A stretch of DNA of 45,873 nucleotides, taken from the NCBI GenBank assembly GCA_012728895.1, contig JAAYEG010000023.1:1-45873 (forward strand), given 5' to 3'. The first letter of the stretch is position 1; each line of letters starts with the position of its first letter. The DNA comes from Methanospirillum sp. (GTDB lineage Archaea > Halobacteriota > Methanomicrobia > Methanomicrobiales > Methanospirillaceae). Below are positions 7,429 to 17,479 of this stretch, piece by piece. The position numbers and the translations under genes are program-made. The notes under the pieces are model-generated. The model ran no database searches. It saw only the letters and a program-made list of their open reading frames with translations, and had not been told where the DNA came from.

Positions 7429-8223
7429 TCAGCCCTCGATGGTCGAACGGGCCGAGTCGACCATCTGCCGGGCAGCCCGGGCCCGGGCCCGGGCCGTCAC
7501 GAGGTCGTTGTCCCCGATCGCCGCGTCGGCCTCGTCGTAGAGCTTCTGGGCCCGCTCGACCCGCGCCCGGGCCTTGCCGACCGACTGCCCCTCGTCCGCG
7601 AGCAGTTCGAGCTCGGCCCCGAGGGCCAGGATGTCGCCGTAGACCTCCTCGAGCTCGTCCCGGAGCTCGGCGACTTTCCCCTCCTCTTCTTCCCGCTTCT
7701 CGCGGGCCCGGTCCCTGAGCGCCTCTTTCGCGGACTCCTGGCCCTGCTGGATGTACTGGAGGTCGTCCTCGACGGTCTTCGCGGCCTCGGCGAGGACCTC
7801 GGCGAACCGGGTGCGCTCCTGCTTCGACTCCTCCCAGCCGGCTTTCGCCTCCCAGGCGCCGCCGGCCAGCGCGCCGCCGATGGCCCCCCCGATCGTGTCG
7901 GTCAGCGACCTCTCTTTCGAGATCAGCCCGCCGAGAGAACCGATGACCGAGCCGATCGCGCCCCCCGCGATCGCCCCCGCGGCCCCGCGCTCGAGCTCCC
8001 CCAGGTGGCGCCTCACCTGGTAGGTCGCCTTCACGTCGCGCCCAGACACCGCGAGCTCGAGCGAGCCCTCCTCGTCGATGTGCTTGACGTCCATCGTGCC
8101 CCGGTCCTCGCCGAGGTCCTCGTGCGTGATCTCCGTGCCACGCAGCGCGAGCTGGCTCATCAGTCGCTCGACGAACTCCCGGTAGAACGTCCCGACTCCC
8201 TGCGCGTAGTAAACGAACACCAT
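7429..8223 (-). CDS. Glycine-zipper and coiled-coil protein of unknown function
   Basis: A 264-residue protein that I do not recognise as a named family. Residues 1-75 look like a small alpha/beta domain (MVFVYYAQGVGTFYREFVERLM at the start). Residues about 80-125 are a glycine zipper (GAAGAIAGGAIGSVIGSLGG, then IGGAIGGALAGG), the kind of repeat that forms membrane-embedded helix pairs. Residues about 130-255 are strongly charged heptad-like helix (EKREEEEGKVAELRDELEE), a probable coiled coil ending in a four-helix-like segment. There is no signal peptide. The ATG at 8223 was preferred over a TTG six bases earlier; GGATG lies about 8 nt upstream. A stress or membrane-binding role is only a guess. 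Confidence 0.7.
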   Translation of the reverse strand: MVFVYYAQGVGTFYREFVERLMSQLALRGTEITHEDLGEDRGTMDVKHIDEEGSLELAVSGRDVKATYQVRRHLGELERGAAGAIAGGAIGSVIGSLGGLISKERSLTDTIGGAIGGALAGGAWEAKAGWEESKQERTRFAEVLAEAAKTVEDDLQYIQQGQESAKEALRDRAREKREEEEGKVAELRDELEEVYGDILALGAELELLADEGQSVGKARARVERAQKLYDEADAAIGDNDLVTARARARAARQMVDSARSTIEG

Positions 8224-8541
8224 ATGCAACCATCCGTGCGAGCGCGGGGCTCAAAAAGGAACCCGTCGCCGTGCCCCGGGGGGCCGGGCCGACGGGAACG
8301 GCCGGCGGGATGCCCACCGGGTACTTCCCGGTCGGCCGTGGTGGACGGGAGACTCGCTGCCGTTCGGCGACTGCGCGCGGCGGGCGGCGCGGCGGCGGAA
8401 ACGAGCCGGGGGCACCCCTGCCGCGCGCCGGCGCCCACGCGGGATGACCGGGAACCCGGGTGGGACGCGCCCCTCGTTCGCGCGCCTCTCCGGGGACCGG
8501 GGGGCCTCCCGCGAGACGGCCGGCCCGGGCGAGCGGCGGCC
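8224..8541. other. Intergenic stretch, no gene recognised
   Basis: This very GC-rich 318-bp spacer separates two minus-strand genes. It has several short inverted repeats (for example ccgggtacttcccgg near 8318) and five T on the minus strand at 8252-8256 that could terminate transcription from the aminotransferase operon. I see no convincing open frame, tRNA or recognisable structured RNA. Confidence 0.4.
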
Positions 8542-9672
8542 TCACCCGAGCGCCGCGATCCGGTCCATCGCCTCGGCGAGTCGGGGGAGCGCGGCCGCGT
8601 AGCTCAGCCGGAGCCAGCCCGGCGCGTGGAACGCCGTCCCCGGGGTCACCGCGACGCGGGCCTCGTCAAGCCAGCGGGACGCGGTCGCGATGTCGTCTCC
8701 GCCGACCTCGACGAACGCGTAGAACGCCCCGTCGGCCGGCGCGCACCGGAAGCCCATGGCCCCGAGCCGGCCGAGCACGTACCGCCTCCGCTCGTCGAAG
8801 GCCTGCCGCATTGTTTCGACCGGGGACTGGTCCCCTGTCAGGGCGGCGATCCCGCCGTACATCGCGAAGGTGACGGCCTGGCTGGTCGTGTGCCCCTGCA
8901 CCCGGGCCATCCGGTCGATCACGGGCTGCGGCCCTGCGGCCCACCCGAGCCGCCAGCCGGTCATCGCGTAGGCCTTCGAGAAACCGTTCACCGTGACCGT
9001 CCGTTCGGCCATCCCGTCGAGGGAGCCGGGCGAGATGTGCAGGGGGCCGTAGACGAGTTTCTCGTAGATCTCGTCCGAGAGCGCGAGGAGGTCGTGGTCC
9101 CGGCAGAGGTCGGCGACCAGGCGAAGCGAGGCCGCGTCCAGCACGGCGCCGGAGGGGTTCGAGGGCGAGTTCACCACGATCATCCGGGTCCTCGGCCCGA
9201 TGGCCTCAACGACCGCTTCGGAGATCTGGAAGGTCGCGGTGTCGACCGGGACGTTCACCGGGAGACCGTCCGCGAGCTGCACGCAGGGGCCGTAGCTGAC
9301 CCAGTCGGGGGTGAGCACGACCACCTCGTCGCCGGGGTTCAGCACGGCCTGCATCGCCAGGTGGATCGCGTCCTTCGCCCCCGCCGTCACGAGCACCTGG
9401 GCGGGCGTGCAGGGGACGCCGTTCTCGTCCCGGGTCTTCGCCGCGATGGCGTCCAGGAGCCCGGGCAGACCGTTTCCCGGCGCGTAGTGGGTCTCGCCCC
9501 GCTCCAGGGCCTCGATGCAGGCCCGGACGATGTGATGGGGCGTCTCGAAGTCCGGCTCCCCGACCGAGAGGCTGATCACGTCGACGCCGGCCCGCTGGAG
9601 CGACTTCGCGCGGTTCGCGATCGCGAGCGTCGCGGACGGGGCGATCCCCGCCACCTTCGCGGAGAGGGTCAT
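8542..9672 (-). CDS. Class I/II pyridoxal-phosphate aminotransferase (aspartate aminotransferase-like)
   Basis: A 376-residue fold-type I PLP enzyme. VGEPDF (37-42) near the N-terminus, [12 protein letters not shown] (61-72), NSPSNPSG (168-175), [10 protein letters not shown] (199-208) and the Schiff-base lysine K233 in [12 protein letters not shown] are the class I aspartate aminotransferase signatures. It moves amino groups between amino acids and 2-oxoacids; the exact pair cannot be read. The start ATG overlaps the ribH stop by 4 bases (9669-9672), showing translation coupled to ribH, although no direct role in riboflavin synthesis is known. Several methanogen aminotransferases with this layout act on aspartate or aromatic acids. 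Confidence 0.9.
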   Translation of the reverse strand: MTLSAKVAGIAPSATLAIANRAKSLQRAGVDVISLSVGEPDFETPHHIVRACIEALERGETHYAPGNGLPGLLDAIAAKTRDENGVPCTPAQVLVTAGAKDAIHLAMQAVLNPGDEVVVLTPDWVSYGPCVQLADGLPVNVPVDTATFQISEAVVEAIGPRTRMIVVNSPSNPSGAVLDAASLRLVADLCRDHDLLALSDEIYEKLVYGPLHISPGSLDGMAERTVTVNGFSKAYAMTGWRLGWAAGPQPVIDRMARVQGHTTSQAVTFAMYGGIAALTGDQSPVETMRQAFDERRRYVLGRLGAMGFRCAPADGAFYAFVEVGGDDIATASRWLDEARVAVTPGTAFHAPGWLRLSYAAALPRLAEAMDRIAALG

Positions 9673-10076
9673 CCGAGCCGCTGGCAGAGCTTGACCGCGG
9701 ACTCGACCGCCCGCTTCGCGTAGTCGATCCGTTCGGTCGCCTCCATCCGGGTCATCCCCGGGCCCGAGATCCCGAGCGCGACCGGCTTGTCGAACTCGAG
9801 CGAGAGGTCGATGATCTTCCGCGCCGCGTGCTGGACCACGATCTCGTCGTGCTGGGTCGCTCCCTCGATCACGCACCCGATGGTGACCACCGCGTCGACC
9901 CCGCCCTTCTTCAGCAGGGACTTGATCGCGAGCGGCATGTCGTACGCGCCGGGAACGTAGAGGACCTCGGCGACCTCGGCCCCCAGGAACTCCGCGTGCT
10001 CCCGGGCCTCGATCTCCATCATGTAGGTGATGTCCCGGTTGAACTCCGAGACCACGAATCCGAGCCTGATCGTCAT
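9669..10076 (-). CDS. ribH: 6,7-dimethyl-8-ribityllumazine synthase
   Basis: A 135-residue protein of the length usual for archaeal lumazine synthase. It joins 5-amino-6-ribitylaminouracil and 3,4-dihydroxy-2-butanone 4-phosphate. Visible family motifs are [10 protein letters not shown] (8-17), [11 protein letters not shown] (41-51), [15 protein letters not shown] (66-80, with the catalytic His in the QHDE segment) and the C-terminal RAVESAVKL helix. An AT-rich gataatactg about 25-30 nt upstream suggests its own promoter with a near-leaderless start, separate from ribC. It overlaps the aminotransferase downstream. Confidence 0.95.
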   Translation of the reverse strand: MTIRLGFVVSEFNRDITYMMEIEAREHAEFLGAEVAEVLYVPGAYDMPLAIKSLLKKGGVDAVVTIGCVIEGATQHDEIVVQHAARKIIDLSLEFDKPVALGISGPGMTRMEATERIDYAKRAVESAVKLCQRLG

Positions 10077-10115
10077 GTCGTCTCTACCTCTGTATCACAG
10101 TATTATCAAGTATCA

Positions 10116-11718
<1,603 letters not shown>

Positions 11719-11764
11719 GACGATCCGTCTCAACTATATGTCGCCCGGGGCATATACTCTGCCG
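11719..11764. promoter_or_regulatory. Divergent promoter, aminotransferase/purE
   Basis: This 46-bp spacer holds two TATA-like elements: actatatgtc (11733-11742) about 28 nt from the purE ATG, and gagtatatgcc on the minus strand (about 11750-11760) about 37 nt from the aminotransferase ATG. The spacing implies a nearly leaderless purE transcript. Confidence 0.45.
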
Positions 11765-12154
11765 ATGGTCGATGTCGCCGTCCTCGCCGGATCGGCCTCG
11801 GACGACGCGGTCGCGAAGGCGGCGATCGCGGTCCTCGAGGCGCAGGGGCTCTCCCACGACTACCGGGTCCTCTCGGCCCACCGCGACCCCGGCGCGCTCG
11901 AATCCTACGTCCGGGATTCGGACGCCCGGGTCTTCATCTGCATCGCCGGCCTCTCGGCGGCCCTGCCGGGCGTGGTGGCCTCGAGGACGGACCGGCCCGT
12001 GATCGGCGTGCCCGTCTCGGGGACGCTCGGGGGGCTCGACGCGCTCCTCTCGATCGCGCAGATGCCGAAGGGCGTGCCCGTCGCCTGCGTCGGGATCGAC
12101 AACGGCGAGAACGCGGGCCGGCTCGCGGCCCGGATCCTGTCGCCGCCGCGCTGA
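11765..12154 (+). CDS. purE: N5-carboxyaminoimidazole ribonucleotide mutase / AIR carboxylase-like protein PurE
   Basis: A short 129-residue Pur[18 protein letters not shown] (4-20) is the family phosphate-binding loop, and [14 protein letters not shown] (40-53) carries the conserved Ser-His-Arg motif. [25 protein letters not shown] (about 62-86) and [16 protein letters not shown] also match. PurE acts in purine synthesis at the carboxylation of aminoimidazole ribonucleotide; whether it is class I or II is not settled from sequence alone. No purK is in this window, but purM and purF are. It is divergent from the class V aminotransferase and convergent with the beta-helix dockerin gene. Confidence 0.9.
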   Translation: MVDVAVLAGSASDDAVAKAAIAVLEAQGLSHDYRVLSAHRDPGALESYVRDSDARVFICIAGLSAALPGVVASRTDRPVIGVPVSGTLGGLDALLSIAQMPKGVPVACVGIDNGENAGRLAARILSPPR

Positions 12155-12155
12155 G

Positions 12156-12160
12156 AAAAA
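12156..12160 (-). terminator. Short oligo-T after the beta-helix dockerin gene
   Basis: Five T residues on the minus strand lie 54 nt downstream of the stop at 12214. It is a weak candidate for an archaeal terminator between convergent genes. Confidence 0.25.
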
Positions 12161-12213
12161 GGAGAGAGGGGCCGGTGCCCGCCGGTGCAGCAGCGGGGTG
12201 GCCGGCGCGGCGT

Positions 12214-14592
12214 TCAGAGGCGGTTGAAGAGCCAGACGACGTCGGCGAAGTCTATCCGGCCGTTCCCGTTGCAGTCGAACGCCATGAGAGGCTCGTGCGC
12301 CGCGATCCAGTCCATCCGGTTGAAGAACAGGACGACGTCCGCGAAGTCGGCCCGCCCGTTGCCGTTCACGTCGTCGTAGAGCCCGTCGCCGTCGGTGTCG
12401 AGGGGCGGGTCGCCGGCGCCGCCGATCGGTGGAAGCGACTCGGGCGGGTAGCCCGGCGTTCCCTCGAGGATCTCGCCGAGCGAGAGGCCGTCGAAGGTGA
12501 TCCCGCCCGTGACCGAGGGGTCGTCGACGACCGCGAAGTGCGGGTCGGTGTGGTCCACGCGGTGCATGGCGCGCTCCCAGACCTTGATCGCGTCGAGGAC
12601 GAGCGGGTCGGCGGGATAGCGGGTGAGCCGCCAGCCGTCACCGTCGGGGACGGCCGGGTAGAGGGTGTACTGCGGCTGCTCTGCACCGCCCTCAGTCGCG
12701 TTCGCGACGACGTACCGGTCCGGCGAGGTATCGTTGCCCAGGACGTCACCGGTATCGTAGCGCCGAATCGCAGGGTCGGGCCGGTCCTCCCAGTTCTCGG
12801 CCCAGTAGCCGCCGATGGTCTTGAGCTCGGCGAGCGTCCGGCCATAGTAGCCGATGTCGCCGCCGGTCAGCGTCGTGTCGTTGACCACGACGAAGTGCGG
12901 GTCCGCGTGGGCCGTCCGGCGGAAGCCGTTCTCCCAGAGCCAGGTCTCGAACAGGTTGTCTTCGCCGTGCCAGTACTTCTCGATGTACCACCGCTCGCCC
13001 TGGTGCGTGACCCCGTAGGTCGTGTAGTACGGGTCGTCGCCGGGCTGCAGCACGCCGGCGATCAGGGTTCCGTTGGAGATATCGCCCGTGAGCCATAAGG
13101 GCGAGTTCCCCGAATCCTCGACCCAGTAGACAGCGCCGTGCAGCACCTCCCAGAGCGAGAGGCCGGCGTAGACCTGGTCGCCGCCGGTGATCGTCGTGTC
13201 CGTGATCACCACGTTGACGGGGTCGACGTGGCCGATCCGGAACGCGTGGAGGTTCTCGACCAGGTTCTGCTCGTCGACCTTCTGGTCCTGGTGCCAGTAG
13301 CGCGGGATCTCCCATCGTTCCCCGTTCTCTTCGGCGTCGTAGAGCGTGTAATACGGCGTCGGCAGGCTCGTGGTGTCGACGCTCGCGACGATGGCCGGGC
13401 GAGTCTGGTTCCCGGTGCCAATCGCGAGGAGGTCGCCGACGACGTAGCGCGGGGGAAGCGACGCGGGCGGGTCGCCCGGCGTCTCGATTGTGAGCGCGAG
13501 CGGAAGGAAGTCGGTCACGTCCTCGTTGATGACATAGGGCTCGTCGCAGAACCCGTCGCCGTCGCCATCGGCGTGGGTCTGCGAGAATCCGGTCCCGTCC
13601 GGCTTCGCCCAGGCGTTGCCGCCGATGAACGGACCCCCGACGATGTTCGGGCCGGCCGTCTTCGTGACGTTCAGCATCCCGGCCTCGGCCGCGCCGAAGA
13701 AGCCGTTGTCGGTGTTGTTCAGGTAGTTGTTCACGAGCAGTGACGACCAGTCGCCGCCGAGCGAGACACCCTGGCCGTTCCCGGTGATCCGGTTGGACGT
13801 GATGTTCGATCCGCCGCGATCGGTCGAGTCGACGCCGATCCCGGCGTTGTCCTCGATCCGGTTGCCCTCGATCGTCGCCCCGGCGTGCTCGAGCTGGATG
13901 CCGTTCCCGCCGTTGCCCCGGATCGTGCAGCCGCGGACGGTGAGCCCGCTCTCTCGGAGCGAGACGCCGTACTGATCGTTCTCCGAGACCTCGGAGTCCA
14001 GGAGAGAGTTCGGCGCGAGCCGGCCCGACAGGTCGGCCTCGAGGCCCGGGGCGTTCCCGGTCACGGTGCAGCGCTCGATCGTGATCCCGTCGCTCGGGTA
14101 CTGGAGGCTGATACCGGCCCCGGTGCTGTCGCGGATGACCGAGTCCCGGATCAAAACCCACCCTGCGCCGCCCATCCCGGCGTAGCCGCACCCGAGCCCC
14201 ACGCCGTTCCGTTCGAGCACGGCGTCCTCGATGACCGAGCCGTTCACGTGACCGATGTAGATCCCCCCGCTGCTGTCGCGGGCGGTCAGGTTCCGGACCG
14301 TCACGTTCGTGATCGGGCCGTCCGACGGGCCGGTGGCGAAGACGGCCCACCCGGTTCCGGCCGAGATCGCGTGGCCCATCCCGTCGAGGACGACGTCGGA
14401 GGTGTTGATCATCACTCCACCGGCGAGGTCATGGTCCAGGGAGTAGCTCCCGGGCCTGTCGATCAGCATCCCGGTGTCAGCGGCGGCGCCTGCCGGCGAC
14501 GCGGCGAGCAGGAAGAGCGCGGTCGCGAGCAGCACGACGAGCGCTCCCTCGGGCGCGGCATGGCGCCTCGATGCGTTGGTTCCATGGTTCAT
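12214..14592 (-). CDS. Secreted NosD-like beta-helix protein with three unclassified repeats and C-terminal dockerin
   Basis: A 792-residue extracellular protein. Residues 1-37 are a signal peptide. Residues about 45-365 are a right-handed beta-helix of the NosD/parallel-helix type, with periodic GNxIxxN and NGIxLE motifs and the NosD-like close GGNAWAKPDGTGFSQTH (324-340) and DGDGDGFCDEPYVI (342-355). Residues about 382-712 contain three related modules of about 100 residues (382-490, 498-598, 609-712) that share YYTLYDAEENGERWEIPRYW-like and DPxFxVVxDxTxTGG-like blocks. I do not recognise this module. Residues 734-792 are a dockerin with loops DVNGNGRADFAD (741-752) and DCNGNGRIDFAD (773-784). 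It probably docks to a cohesin on the cell surface. It lies convergent to purE and downstream of the other large dockerin gene's terminator side. Confidence 0.88.
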   Translation of the reverse strand: MNHGTNASRRHAAPEGALVVLLATALFLLAASPAGAAADTGMLIDRPGSYSLDHDLAGGVMINTSDVVLDGMGHAISAGTGWAVFATGPSDGPITNVTVRNLTARDSSGGIYIGHVNGSVIEDAVLERNGVGLGCGYAGMGGAGWVLIRDSVIRDSTGAGISLQYPSDGITIERCTVTGNAPGLEADLSGRLAPNSLLDSEVSENDQYGVSLRESGLTVRGCTIRGNGGNGIQLEHAGATIEGNRIEDNAGIGVDSTDRGGSNITSNRITGNGQGVSLGGDWSSLLVNNYLNNTDNGFFGAAEAGMLNVTKTAGPNIVGGPFIGGNAWAKPDGTGFSQTHADGDGDGFCDEPYVINEDVTDFLPLALTIETPGDPPASLPPRYVVGDLLAIGTGNQTRPAIVASVDTTSLPTPYYTLYDAEENGERWEIPRYWHQDQKVDEQNLVENLHAFRIGHVDPVNVVITDTTITGGDQVYAGLSLWEVLHGAVYWVEDSGNSPLWLTGDISNGTLIAGVLQPGDDPYYTTYGVTHQGERWYIEKYWHGEDNLFETWLWENGFRRTAHADPHFVVVNDTTLTGGDIGYYGRTLAELKTIGGYWAENWEDRPDPAIRRYDTGDVLGNDTSPDRYVVANATEGGAEQPQYTLYPAVPDGDGWRLTRYPADPLVLDAIKVWERAMHRVDHTDPHFAVVDDPSVTGGITFDGLSLGEILEGTPGYPPESLPPIGGAGDPPLDTDGDGLYDDVNGNGRADFADVVLFFNRMDWIAAHEPLMAFDCNGNGRIDFADVVWLFNRL

Positions 14593-14883
14593 GTTCAGTC
14601 CTCCGGCCGCTCTGCTCCGGGAGCGGCGATGGTGCGCTGGTGAGATTCATCCCGCGCGGAGGATTGGTACGGCACCCGGCTCACGGCCACGAAAGAGGGT
14701 CTGTCACTCCACGCGCGATTAGGGTAGATTCTCATGTGGCATCATAAACATTTCGATACGATGTTTCGTAGCATGGAGAACGAAGAGAGACGACCGTCGT
14801 CGTTCTCGCGTCGGAGCTCGCGGTGTCGGCCCGCCGGGGACGCGGGAGGGGACCCGGGCTCTCGCGGTTAAAAAAAAGGGGGG
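14593..14883. promoter_or_regulatory. Spacer with candidate long leader of the beta-helix dockerin gene
   Basis: This 291-bp spacer is upstream of the 12214-14592 gene. A TATA-like atgtttatgatg on the minus strand (about 14740-14752) lies some 150 nt before the start, implying a long leader, unlike most genes here. No open frame of its own is visible. Confidence 0.3.
14870..14877. terminator. Oligo-A/T stretch next to the NHL dockerin gene
   Basis: Eight A on the plus strand (eight T on the minus) lie 6 nt past the stop codon at 14884. On the minus strand it gives the oligo-T terminator expected for the NHL-repeat dockerin gene. Confidence 0.55.
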
Positions 14884-16446
14884 CTACAGGTTGTTGAAGA
14901 GCGAGGCGATGTCGGCGAAGTCGATCCGTCCGTTCCCGTTGAAGTCGAATGCCGGCAGTGGCTCGTGCGCCGCGATCCAGTCCATCCGGTTGAAGAACAT
15001 GACCACGTCCGCGAACTCGATCTGGCCGTTGCCGTTCACGTCCTCGTGGAGCCCGTCCCCGTCCAGGTCGCGCGGGGGGGACCCGCCGATGGGTTCGACC
15101 GTGACAGTCGTGGTCGGGGCCGGCGTGGACCCGGTGGTCGGGGAGGGGGAGATCGACGCCGCCACGGTCGGGGAGGACGTCGGTGTCGTGGTCACCGGCG
15201 AGACGGTGAAGTCGGGCGTCGGCGGGACGGGTGTCGGCGTCGGGGTCGGGGTCGGGGTCGGCACCGGCGTCAGGGCCGGCGCCGTCCCCTCGATCGCGAA
15301 CTTCTGGATCCGGTGGTTGTCACAGTCGACGACGTAGACGCTGCCCGCGCCGTCGACCGCGATCCCCCCGGGACTCTCGAACTGCCCCGGCCCGGTCCCC
15401 CGTGTCCCCCAGCCCGCTCGGAACATCCCGTCCGGCGTGAACTTCTGGACCCGGTGACTGCCGACCTCGGTCACGTAGATGTTCCCGGCGCCGTCGACCG
15501 CGATGTCCCAGGGTTCGACGAACTGGCCCCTGGTATCGGTGCCCCACTCCGCGAGCAGGGTGCCGTTCGTCGTGAACGTCAGGGTCCGGTTCATGACAGA
15601 GTCGACCGCATAGATGCGGCCCGCCCGGTCGGCCGCGATCCCGCGGAGATCGCTGTAGAGCTCCCCGTCTCCGTGCGTCTCCCACCTGGTGACGAACGCC
15701 CCTCCCGGCGTGAACTTCGTGATCCGGGCCGTGCCCCCGATCATATCCGTGATGTAAACGAATCCCGACCCGTCCACCGCGATGTCGAACGGAGAGTGAA
15801 ACTGCCCGTCCTCGTGGCCCTCGGTCCCCCACTCCGCGAGCAGGGTGCCGTCCGGCGCGAACTCCAGGACGCGGAACGCCCCCGGATCCACGACGAGGAC
15901 GTCTCCCGCGGGGTCCACCGTGATGCCCGACAGATCGGCGAATCCCCCGAGGTCGGCTCCTTCGCCGGCCCACGTCTCGAGGAACGTGCCGTTCCGGTCG
16001 AACTTCTGGACCCGCCTGTTGCCGCTGTCGGTCACGTAGACGTTCCCCGCGCCGTCGACCGCGATGTCCCCGGGGTAGTAAAACTGACCCTCACCGGAGC
16101 CGTTGGACCCCCACGTTGCGGTGACGACGTAGGTGTCCGCCGTCGGGACGGATGTCGGTCTCACGGTCACCGGCGAACCGGTGAACGGGAGGGCTGTCGG
16201 TGGAGGAGTCCCCGCCGGCGCCGGTGTCGGCAACCGACCCTCCTCCACGGACCCCTGGACCCGCGGGGTGTCCCAGCCGACGGAAAAGACGCTTCCCGCG
16301 CCCTCGACCGGGATCCCGCCGGGATGGTCGGGCGGGCCGTCACCGGTTTCCCACCCGGCGGTGATCGCGTATGTCTCCACGGCCGTGACGGCCAGCACGC
16401 TGCCGCAGGCGAGCAGCAGGATACAGATGATCGGGATGCGCCGCAC
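14884..16446 (-). CDS. Secreted NHL-repeat beta-propeller protein with Thr-Pro linkers and C-terminal dockerin
   Basis: A 520-residue protein. Residues 1-23 are a signal peptide. Residues 27-65 contain a partly decayed copy of an NHL-type repeat (GGIPVEGAGSVFSVGW), then a Pro/Thr linker (70-103). Residues about 106-385 carry six NHL-type repeats with the pattern G-x-F-x-x-P-x-x-I-A-V-D-x-A-G-x-V-Y-V-x-D-x-x-x-x-R-I/V-x-K-F, forming a beta-propeller. Residues about 392-457 are a second Thr/Pro-rich linker. Residues 462-520 are a dockerin with loops DVNGNGQIEFAD (469-480) and DFNGNGRIDFAD (501-512); the Glu at loop position 9 in the first copy replaces the usual Asp. The dockerin is very close in DNA to the neighbouring beta-helix protein's dockerin. 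NHL propellers often bind proteins or glycans. Confidence 0.9.
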   Translation of the reverse strand: MRRIPIICILLLACGSVLAVTAVETYAITAGWETGDGPPDHPGGIPVEGAGSVFSVGWDTPRVQGSVEEGRLPTPAPAGTPPPTALPFTGSPVTVRPTSVPTADTYVVTATWGSNGSGEGQFYYPGDIAVDGAGNVYVTDSGNRRVQKFDRNGTFLETWAGEGADLGGFADLSGITVDPAGDVLVVDPGAFRVLEFAPDGTLLAEWGTEGHEDGQFHSPFDIAVDGSGFVYITDMIGGTARITKFTPGGAFVTRWETHGDGELYSDLRGIAADRAGRIYAVDSVMNRTLTFTTNGTLLAEWGTDTRGQFVEPWDIAVDGAGNIYVTEVGSHRVQKFTPDGMFRAGWGTRGTGPGQFESPGGIAVDGAGSVYVVDCDNHRIQKFAIEGTAPALTPVPTPTPTPTPTPVPPTPDFTVSPVTTTPTSSPTVAASISPSPTTGSTPAPTTTVTVEPIGGSPPRDLDGDGLHEDVNGNGQIEFADVVMFFNRMDWIAAHEPLPAFDFNGNGRIDFADIASLFNNL

Positions 16447-16601
16447 GAGGACTCCTCCGTCCCGCTGCGAAGCTCTCTACGGCAAGGAGATAAGGCCTTC
16501 CCTGCCGGTTATCGTCGCCGGCGCGGATGCATCCGCTCCCGGCCTGCAGGGGCCGCGGGCGCCCGGGGCCAGGACACCGCCCCGACCCCCTGCCGGCGGG
16601 A

Positions 16602-17450
16602 TCAGCCCGCCCGGACCACGACCACCCGCCATGCCGCCCCGTGGAGGCCCGCCGTCGCCCAGGCCACCTCCTGCTTCACGGCCGCGCCCCCGGGCGGGGC
16701 GATGGTGTACGACCCGCTCCCGGCCGGCTCGGCCCCGATCCTCTCTGCCGTCGCGACGAACTCGGGGTAGCCCTCGTACGCCGGGTCCGTGACGACGTTC
16801 CGGCCGATCCGGCCGGGGTCCGCGTCGTAGAGCACCAGGCCGTCCGGGGTCATCGCCCAGGCCGCGAGCGTGGTTCCCGAGACGGCGCGGTCGACCCGGT
16901 CGGCGAAAAGCAGCTCCGGCTCCACGAGCACGGAGACGAGCCCGAGAATCGCCCCGTCGGGCCCCCGGACGGGGTGGGAGAGCGAGACCGCGTCGAACCC
17001 CTCGACGGCCCGGAAGACCCCCGACATCACCGGCCCGCCCCCCTCGATCCCCGCCCGGACGAGGGCCTGGTCCCCGGCCGGACTCCCGACGATGCCGGCG
17101 AACTCCTCGGGCCTCGCGGCGGCGATCCGGCCGTCGGGCTTGATCGTGACCGCGTCGGCGAGGTGCGGCGACGAGGCCGCGAGCCGGGCCAGGACTGTGT
17201 CCGCCCCTGCCCCCGAGAGGCCCGTTGAGCCGAGCTCCGTCGCGGCCGAGGCCACGTTCCGGTCCAGCTCCTCGAGCGTCCGGTTCACGTCCGCCACGAG
17301 GACGGCCAGGACGGCCGGCTGGTCCCCGGCCACGGTCGGCGCGCCGGTGGTCGGGACGTACGGTACCCCGTCGGGCGACGGGGGGGAGGCGCAGCCGGCG
17401 GCCAGGACGGCCGCGACCGCGACGACGAGGATGGCACGGAGGCGCTGCAT
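16602..17450 (-). CDS. Putative Cache-domain lipoprotein
   Basis: A 282-residue protein. MQRLRAILVVAVAAVLAAGC has the lipobox L-A-A-G-C with the acylated Cys at position 20. The remaining 260 residues resemble a dCache-type sensory domain: a long helix around 45-75, then SLSHPVRGPDGAILGLVSVLV and TPDGLVLYDADPGRIGRNVVTDP, the second being a common ligand-domain motif of Cache sensors. There is no histidine kinase or transmembrane signalling region, so it could be a stand-alone ligand-binding lipoprotein. The ATG at 17450 was preferred because it directly starts the signal peptide. It is downstream of thiC on the same strand, with 29 bp between them. Confidence 0.7.
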   Translation of the reverse strand: MQRLRAILVVAVAAVLAAGCASPPSPDGVPYVPTTGAPTVAGDQPAVLAVLVADVNRTLEELDRNVASAATELGSTGLSGAGADTVLARLAASSPHLADAVTIKPDGRIAAARPEEFAGIVGSPAGDQALVRAGIEGGGPVMSGVFRAVEGFDAVSLSHPVRGPDGAILGLVSVLVEPELLFADRVDRAVSGTTLAAWAMTPDGLVLYDADPGRIGRNVVTDPAYEGYPEFVATAERIGAEPAGSGSYTIAPPGGAAVKQEVAWATAGLHGAAWRVVVVRAG

Positions 17451-17479
17451 GCTCTGATCTGGATGGGCCGGGCAATAAG

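Noticed and set aside
8224-8541. Possible structured RNA in the GC-rich spacer
   Set aside because: No RNase P, SRP or tRNA signature was found, and inverted repeats are expected by chance at this GC content.
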